12,156 bases of DNA from Spirochaetia bacterium (GTDB taxonomy: Bacteria; Spirochaetota; Spirochaetia; Treponematales; Breznakiellaceae): contig BNUW01000072.1 of NCBI GenBank assembly GCA_025997655.1, positions 1-12,156 on the forward strand. Reading direction: 5' to 3'. Below the pieces are notes generated by a model. It had not been told where the DNA came from and ran no database searches. It saw only the letters and a program-made list of their open reading frames with translations. Made by a program: the position numbers and the translations under genes. Every line of letters starts with the position of its first letter. Within the stretch, counting starts at the first letter, position 1. Of the stretch, positions 1 to 4,193 are shown one piece after another.

Positions 1-60
1 GCGGGGATCAGGGACGATGCTTCGGCGCTGGGGAAGACGGTGTTTGACAGCGAGGGGTGA
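1..60 (+). CDS. 3' end of an upstream gene (partial)
   Basis: Frame 1 is open from the window edge to a TGA at 58-60 and gives 19 residues ending in TVFDSEG. It is on the same strand as the Rpn nuclease gene, whose start lies about 120 bp downstream. Too little is present to name a product, and an open stretch this short could occur by chance. Confidence 0.3.
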   Translation, partial: AGIRDDASALGKTVFDSEG

Positions 61-129
61 ATTTTTCTGCCCATGGAATATAAGCGGTTTTTCTTTTCCC
101 CCTAAAGTATTTTTCTCTATAGCCGCCTC

Positions 130-177
130 AAGGAGGTAATACGGGACATGTGTGCCCGCATACCGCCTTATGGAGGA
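130..177 (+). promoter_or_regulatory. Two stacked Shine-Dalgarno sites before the Rpn gene
   Basis: AAGGAGGT at 130-137 precedes an ATG at 148 that opens a 40-codon ORF (148-270). A second site, GGAGGA at 172-177, lies 5 nt before the ATG at 183 that starts the nuclease in another frame. The second site decides the nuclease start: the longer reading from GTG 150 adds 11 residues that do not look like the family N-terminus. The first site may drive a leader peptide overlapping the nuclease start, or may be only an accessory ribosome-loading site. Confidence 0.45.
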
Positions 178-182
178 ATATT

Positions 183-1133
183 ATGGCTATTTACCATGCC
201 AAGGACAACAGTTTCAAACTTATCCTTGGCAACCCGGAACTCTTTGCCGAATTTTTACGGGACTATCTAAACATCGAATTACTAAAGGATGTCCGGCCCG
301 AAGATATCGAGGACATAAGCGAGCGTTTTCTGCCGCTTTTTCAGGACAACCAGGACTCGGACACGGTTAAACGGATTACGCTCAAAGGAGCGCCGGTTTT
401 TATCATCGCCCTGGTGGAACATGAGTCCAGGGTCAATTACCGGTCCAGTTTCAAGATGCTCCAGTACATCTGCCTGATCCTGGACGACTATGAAAAGGAA
501 ATCAACCGGGAACATAAGGGGATCAGTGCAACCAGGGATTTCCGCTATCCGCCAGTTTTGCCCATCATCTTCTATGACGGCGCTGCGCCCTGGACTGCAA
601 AAATGAACTTCCTGGACCGGACCGCTCTGAATGATGTGTTCCACCAATACATCCCCAAATTTGAGTACCTCCTGGTGGACCTGAACCGGTATACCCAGGA
701 GGACTTGGTCCGGTTTAACGATACGCTGTCCCTGGTTATGATTATCGATAAATTGAAAAAAAGCGATGGGAAATCGCTATTAAGTAAATTACCCCTGGAC
801 TACCTGGAAAAAACAGCATTGAAGATTCCGGAAGAACTGACTAAACTATTAATGGACGTGATAACCGTCCTGTTAAACCGGGATGTATATCCAAAAGAGG
901 AAATTCGGACCATCTCCGGTTATTTTACGGACAAGAAGGAGGATCAACCCATGTTTGAAGGATTTGTGGAAGCTATCGTGGAGTATGCACGGATTAACAG
1001 GGAAGAAGCCCGGGAAGAAGAGCGAAAGGCGGTTCTGGAACTGGTAAAACAGGGATACACGGCGGAACAGATCGAAGCAAAATTGGCCTCCAATACAGCA
1101 GGGACAAAAACAGAGGGAGCAGCCCATGTTTGA
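183..1133 (+). CDS. Rpn-family (recombination-promoting nuclease / putative transposase) protein
   Basis: This 316-aa protein resembles the Rpn/YhgA-like family, PD-(D/E)XK-fold DNA endonucleases often annotated as putative transposases. The N-terminus (KDNSFKLILGNPELFAEFL) is typical. The hydrophobic strand VFIIALVEHESR (about 72-83) carries E79-H80-E81, where the family has its Glu-x-Gln/Lys active-site motif, and D8 may be the N-terminal acidic residue. PVLPIIFYDGAAPW (124-137) and EYLLVDL follow in family order. The start at 183 is supported by GGAGGA 5 nt upstream. The last 60 residues are a charged helical segment (NREEAREEERKAVLELV, then GYTAEQIEAKL) that can also start independently at Met257. 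The terminal GTKTEGAAHV comes from reading into a tandem duplication of the 3' end, so the native C-terminus was probably like that of the downstream copy. E. coli members cleave DNA and have been linked to recombination and phage defence. The activity here is inferred. Confidence 0.85.
   Translation: MAIYHAKDNSFKLILGNPELFAEFLRDYLNIELLKDVRPEDIEDISERFLPLFQDNQDSDTVKRITLKGAPVFIIALVEHESRVNYRSSFKMLQYICLILDDYEKEINREHKGISATRDFRYPPVLPIIFYDGAAPWTAKMNFLDRTALNDVFHQYIPKFEYLLVDLNRYTQEDLVRFNDTLSLVMIIDKLKKSDGKSLLSKLPLDYLEKTALKIPEELTKLLMDVITVLLNRDVYPKEEIRTISGYFTDKKEDQPMFEGFVEAIVEYARINREEAREEERKAVLELVKQGYTAEQIEAKLASNTAGTKTEGAAHV
936..950 (+). promoter_or_regulatory. Intragenic ribosome-binding site in the Rpn gene
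   Basis: AAGGAGG at 936-942, followed by an 8-nt spacer, precedes an in-frame ATG at 951 inside the nuclease gene. It is a full anti-SD match at ideal spacing and is as strong as any site in the window. Within the gene it codes only KKEDQP, so nothing in the protein demands this sequence. It supports internal initiation of the 60-aa C-terminal product. Confidence 0.6.
951..1133 (+). CDS. Putative intragenic small protein (RpnS-like antitoxin candidate)
   Basis: This is a 60-aa product in the same frame as the nuclease, starting at its Met257 behind a strong internal ribosome-binding site. It is the charged, probably helical C-terminal domain (MFEGFVEAIVEYARINREEA, then KAVLELVKQGYTAEQIEAKL). 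In E. coli, small RpnS proteins are translated from within the 3' ends of rpn genes, match the C-terminal domain of the full-length protein, and block its toxicity. Size, position and the ribosome-binding site fit that model. Supporting evidence is that this segment, with its start, has been duplicated as a separate ORF immediately downstream. Not shown: that internal initiation happens or that the product antagonises the nuclease. Confidence 0.5.
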   Translation: MFEGFVEAIVEYARINREEAREEERKAVLELVKQGYTAEQIEAKLASNTAGTKTEGAAHV

Positions 1134-1299
1134 AGGATTTGTGGAAGCTATCATGGAGCATACGCGGATTAACAGGGAAGAAGCCCGGGAGGAAGGACGA
1201 AAGGCGGTTCTGGAACTGGTAAAACAGGGATACACAGCGGAACAGATCGAAGCAAAATTGGCTTCCAATACAGCGGCCTTAGAATATGACATTCCCTGA
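1126..1299 (+). CDS. Stand-alone duplicate of the Rpn C-terminal domain
   Basis: This 57-aa ORF begins MFEGFVEAIMEHTRINREEA and ends ALEYDIP. It matches the Rpn C-terminal domain nearly residue for residue through ASNTA. ATG 1126 overlaps the nuclease stop by 8 nt (ATGTTTGA) and is preceded by AGAGGGAG at 1112-1119, 6 nt away, so translation is probably coupled to the end of the nuclease. The frame is intact to TGA 1297-1299. Two explanations compete. It may be a second, separately encoded copy of an intragenic antitoxin. Alternatively, it may be the old 3' end of the nuclease gene cut off by a frame-breaking duplication. The good start context and open frame favour expression without proving it. 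Confidence 0.5.
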   Translation: MFEGFVEAIMEHTRINREEAREEGRKAVLELVKQGYTAEQIEAKLASNTAALEYDIP

Positions 1300-1318
1300 A
1301 CCCGGCATAATTATCAAT

Positions 1319-1362
1319 AAGGGGGTGGTCCCGATGTTTCGGGTCAAAGGGTAAGCCCCCTT
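1319..1362. terminator. Nested hairpin between convergent genes
   Basis: AAGGGGG at 1319-1325 can pair with CCCCCTT at 1356-1362, enclosing an inner CCCGA (1330-1334) / TCGGG (1339-1343) stem with a TGTT loop. No U-run follows on the + strand. On the - strand the outer arm is followed by TTATTGATAATT, only a loose U-rich tail. It lies between the + strand Rpn block and the - strand CNB gene, where a bidirectional terminator would fit. The rest of 1300-1437 shows nothing else I can interpret, apart from the damaged start described with the next gene. Confidence 0.35.
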
Positions 1363-1437
1363 CCAGTAAAGATTAAGGCATAGTATTGAACGAAGGGGGA
1401 TGTAGCGTAGGAATATAGCGGCATTATTACCTCACTT

Positions 1438-1680
1438 TTGGTTATCCTGGTATTCATCGGGAGCCTCAGTAAAAGATTCAAGGGGTGGATATTCAAGGAT
1501 ATATACAGCCGGCTTGACAAGATAGAAAACAACGATTTACGGCATATTGATTTATCGCAGCAACGGTCAACAAAAATCAAAGACCTTATTCTTGATGTGT
1601 TGGCGGGGATAACTCAAAAGGAAGAAATCGCCGATCGCCGGGCACGTATCGAAATATGGTACTCCCAGAAAAGCTTATAG
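1438..1680 (+). CDS. Possible small membrane protein with damaged start
   Basis: The frame is open from 1411 (after TAG 1408-1410) to TAG at 1678-1680. Read from 1411 it begins EYSGIITSLLVILVFIGSLS, a good single membrane segment. It is followed by a charged segment (RLDKIENNDL, STKIKDLILDVLAGI, then KEEIADRRARIEIWY) likely to be helical or coiled. An SD-like AAGGGGG (1393-1399) directly abuts an ATG at 1400, but the next codon is TAG and the frame is wrong by one step. The first conventional start in frame is TTG 1438, which would cut into the membrane segment. It may be a decayed gene, or one using a rare start such as ATT 1423. No family is recognised. Confidence 0.35.
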   Translation: MVILVFIGSLSKRFKGWIFKDIYSRLDKIENNDLRHIDLSQQRSTKIKDLILDVLAGITQKEEIADRRARIEIWYSQKSL

Positions 1681-1697
1681 GTCCAACCCCCGCTCTC

Positions 1698-2906
1698 TCA
1701 GACCTTCGCCTTCCGAATCGTGCGGCGGTATAGTTGGGCTTGCTGGGCAATGTCCCGAACGTCAAGCACGTATATTTTATCATTCACCAGCTGGATTTTG
1801 CGGTTCTCCATGATCTTCTTCATCATCATATACCCTTCCTCGGGGGAAAGGCCGACCATGTTTACCAGTTCCTTGAGGCCGAAGTCAAAGGTATAGGGCT
1901 GTTCCACCGTGAAATTCACCCGGTTCTTTTCAAGCTGGAGGACCAGGGCATCGTAAATGCGCCCCAGGGGGTTATCTATCAGGGTATTGGCGAGTTGCTT
2001 ATAGATGAACCAGATCCGTTCCGCCAGGAGGACCGTCAGTTTGGCGATAATTTGGGGCTGAACGACGACTACGTTGGTAAAATTTGACCGGCTCACCATG
2101 AGGAGCACGCAGTCTTCGTAGGCCAGGGCGCAGGCGGTGCGGGGTTTGGATTCCAACAGGGCCATTTCACCAAAAATATCCCCGGGTTTCAGAACCGCCA
2201 GAAGGATTTCGTTGTTATCCGCAATCTTGGCAATCTTCACCGCGCCCTTCTGAATGATGTACAGTTCATCCCCGGGCTCCCCTTCGGAAAATATCATCGT
2301 ATCCTTGGCATATTTTCGGGTAAACTCATCGGGAGGGAATTCCTTCCGTACCGAAGTAACATAGGGGGCAATCTTCTTCATCCGTTCCCGGATCAGGGTG
2401 CCGTGCTCCCCCTGGGGGCAGTGTTTGAGGTACCGGGAATAGACGTAATAGGCCAGGTTGAACTGGTTTATCTTTGCGTAGTATTCCCCCACGTTGAAGA
2501 GCTGGGAAACATCCTCGTCGGCATTGTTCTTCAGGGTCAGCTTGGTAAGGGCTGCGTCCAGGTAGCGCATGCGCTTGGAAAATTGGAGGATTATCTTCAT
2601 CGCCACGGCGGTGTTTTTCTGGATAAACTCGCCGTATTGCTCCTTGGGGACGGAAATTACGGTACAATCCGTTGCGGCCTGGGCGGTTTCGATGTGACTG
2701 TGGGCGGACATGGCGGACACCACGGCAAAGAAATCTCCGGGGCCCAGGATATCGCCGCCGTCTTCCTTTACCACCTTCACGACCTTGGAAATGCGGACCC
2801 TTCCTTCGCGGATGATAAAAAACCGGTCGGTGTTTTGGTTCCCCTCCACCACTATGTACGAGTCTTTTTTAAAATTAACAAACGAAAGCCGGGGTGTTGT
2901 GTCCAT
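1698..2906 (-). CDS. Crp-like regulator with two cyclic-nucleotide-binding domains
   Basis: This is a 402-aa cytoplasmic protein. CNB domain 1 (about 7-110) has the fold signature (GNQNTDRFFIIREGRVRI) but a degenerate phosphate-binding cassette (GDFFAVVSAMSAHSHIETAQA): no Gly-Glu and no Arg at the phosphate position. Residues 130-165 look TPR-like (LFNVGEYYAKINQFNLAYYV). CNB domain 2 (about 190-305) has a canonical cassette, GDIFGEMALLESKPRTACAL, with G246-E247 and R256, so it should bind cAMP or a similar ligand. The C-terminal 310-390 (FGLKELVNMVGLSPEEGYMM, then KIYVLDVRD) looks like a winged helix, so it may bind DNA. ATG 2906 is needed to complete CNB1. It is the last gene of the block and has its own promoter. 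An upstream adenylate cyclase makes it the obvious local cAMP receptor, by inference. I recall a similar TP0089-type protein in T. pallidum, unverified. Confidence 0.85.
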   Translation of the reverse strand: MDTTPRLSFVNFKKDSYIVVEGNQNTDRFFIIREGRVRISKVVKVVKEDGGDILGPGDFFAVVSAMSAHSHIETAQAATDCTVISVPKEQYGEFIQKNTAVAMKIILQFSKRMRYLDAALTKLTLKNNADEDVSQLFNVGEYYAKINQFNLAYYVYSRYLKHCPQGEHGTLIRERMKKIAPYVTSVRKEFPPDEFTRKYAKDTMIFSEGEPGDELYIIQKGAVKIAKIADNNEILLAVLKPGDIFGEMALLESKPRTACALAYEDCVLLMVSRSNFTNVVVVQPQIIAKLTVLLAERIWFIYKQLANTLIDNPLGRIYDALVLQLEKNRVNFTVEQPYTFDFGLKELVNMVGLSPEEGYMMMKKIMENRKIQLVNDKIYVLDVRDIAQQAQLYRRTIRKAKV

Positions 2907-2917
2907 AAATCCTACAA

Positions 2918-2946
2918 AGTATAAAAACCACCGGCGCCCCTGTCAA
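2918..2946 (-). promoter_or_regulatory. Near-consensus sigma70-type promoter for the CNB gene
   Basis: On the - strand, TTGACA (2946-2941) and TATACT (2923-2918) are separated by exactly 17 nt. The -35 hexamer is perfect and the -10 matches 5 of 6. The -35 starts 3 nt past the stop of the beta-barrel gene. The expected transcription start, about 2911, is only some 5 nt before ATG 2906, so the mRNA would be almost leaderless. Confidence 0.65.
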
Positions 2947-2948
2947 TA

Positions 2949-4193
2949 TCAGAATTGCCCGCCAATGCTCAGGGTGGGCCTGAGATACCCCGGCTGGGAT
3001 TGGTCCTTGGGGGAAAAAACATGAATGAAATCAAGGCCGGTTTCGAGGAAGAGGGGGCCCCAGAAACGCCACTGGAAGGTGAAGCCCGCATCCAGGGAGA
3101 GGTACGCGCTGGTCATGGGGTCCTCTTTGCCATCACCGTAGTCAAAATAAAAATCCGCTACCCAATTTATCCCTGCCCCCAGGTGGAAATTAAGAGCCAT
3201 TTTCCGGTTCGGCAGCCACAACTGGTAGAGCAGATTGAGATACAATCCTATATCATGGGCCGTAACCGTATAATTGCTTTTTTGCTCCTCCAGTTTATGC
3301 CAGGAGGCGTTCAGTTCCGCCCCTACATTACCCCAGTTCCGCTTTAGGGGGAGCACCCCTACCCGGGCGGCGAAGCCTAGGGGAAAGATGGCGCTTTCAA
3401 AGGCATCACCCCTGAACAGGCCCCCGTAGAGGGGCACGGCAGGGACATATCCCGCCGAGATAATGATATCGGGCCTGGTGAAACGGGTATCGGCGGTTTT
3501 TTCCCCGGCGGCCTCTGATTTCTCATGGACAGTAAGGATGCCCCGGGAGTCCGCAAGCCCCCCGGGGTTTTTGATATATACATCGTAGATACCCGGTGGA
3601 AGCTCTTTTTTATCGAAGATAAGCAGGAGGGTTTCCCCCTTAAACGTGGTACTCCGGGGACGTATTTCCTGTCCGTCAGGGGCGCCGAGGGGGCGGAGCA
3701 TAATAAGCGCCTCCGGGTCAATATTCCGCCCGGTTATGGTAATTTGCCAAGGGGACCTGGTCTTCGGGAAAAATGCTTCCGGGGAAATCGTGAGTATCTC
3801 CGGCCGGAGGGCGTTTAAAACCGTAAAATATACATAGTCCATGGTATATTCAAGCTGCCGGAGGAGATTATATACCTCCACCGCATACCGGTATTGGCCG
3901 GGCCGAAGAGAAAGGCTCAGAAAATTTTCCGTGGTCGATTCCCGGAGCTGTTCCGTATACTCCCCGTCCCGCTCTATTTCAATGACCACCTCATAGCGGA
4001 ATACCAGAGGGTCGTCCTCCCAGGAAAGACGCTGAACAAACCGCTGCTCAAAACGATAATCGCCCTCCGGCTCTGTATCCTGGGCAAAGGTCCCGGAGAC
4101 CAGCCACAGAGAGAACAAGCCCAGCAGCAATGGAACCGGCAGGTTCCTTAGAACCGGTATGTCCTTATTGACCATAGACTTTGCCCGGATCAT
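2949..4193 (-). CDS. Exported IPT-like / outer-membrane beta-barrel protein
   Basis: This 414-aa protein has an N-terminal signal sequence (basic NKDIPVLRN, hydrophobic core LLLGLFSLWLVSG, likely cleavage after TFA-37). Residues about 45-130 are a beta-rich domain. Residues about 131-225 look like an IPT/TIG Ig-like fold (PEILTISPEAFFP, ITITGRNID, GIYDVYIKNPGGL). From about 240 to the end there are alternating hydrophobic and aromatic strands (LNLLYQLWL, ALNFHLGAGINWVADF, LSLDAGFTFQWRFW) ending in TLSIGGQF. A terminal Phe is the classic outer-membrane beta-barrel signal. ATG 4193 overlaps the FecR gene by 29 nt. ATG 4175 (Met7) overlaps by 11 nt and gives a tidier signal peptide. Neither has a clear SD, so translation is probably coupled to fecR. 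It probably displays an envelope-facing or surface domain. I recall that TP0483 occupies the comparable place in T. pallidum, but could not check this. Confidence 0.75.
   Translation of the reverse strand: MIRAKSMVNKDIPVLRNLPVPLLLGLFSLWLVSGTFAQDTEPEGDYRFEQRFVQRLSWEDDPLVFRYEVVIEIERDGEYTEQLRESTTENFLSLSLRPGQYRYAVEVYNLLRQLEYTMDYVYFTVLNALRPEILTISPEAFFPKTRSPWQITITGRNIDPEALIMLRPLGAPDGQEIRPRSTTFKGETLLLIFDKKELPPGIYDVYIKNPGGLADSRGILTVHEKSEAAGEKTADTRFTRPDIIISAGYVPAVPLYGGLFRGDAFESAIFPLGFAARVGVLPLKRNWGNVGAELNASWHKLEEQKSNYTVTAHDIGLYLNLLYQLWLPNRKMALNFHLGAGINWVADFYFDYGDGKEDPMTSAYLSLDAGFTFQWRFWGPLFLETGLDFIHVFSPKDQSQPGYLRPTLSIGGQF

Larger units (their letters stand above)
928..1275 (+). repeat. Tandem duplication of the Rpn 3' segment (about 175-bp offset)
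   Basis: The stretch starting at 951 is repeated starting at 1126 with few substitutions through about 1100 and 1275. Similarity continues upstream of each ATG into the ribosome-binding region (GGACAAGAAGG at about 928 against GGGACAAAAAC at 1101), so the duplicated unit includes the translation signal. The offset of 175 is not divisible by 3, so the two copies lie in different frames. Differences are partly synonymous or conservative, which suggests selection on the second copy or a recent origin. Confidence 0.9.

Noticed and set aside
183..1299. Insertion sequence with terminal repeats around the Rpn gene
   Set aside because: Despite the 'putative transposase' label of the family, no terminal inverted repeats or target duplications flank the gene. 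The only repeat is the internal tandem duplication.
1344..1580. 78-aa - strand ORF downstream of the CNB gene
   Set aside because: It is antisense to the more protein-like + strand frame, has no SD, and crosses the hairpin region.
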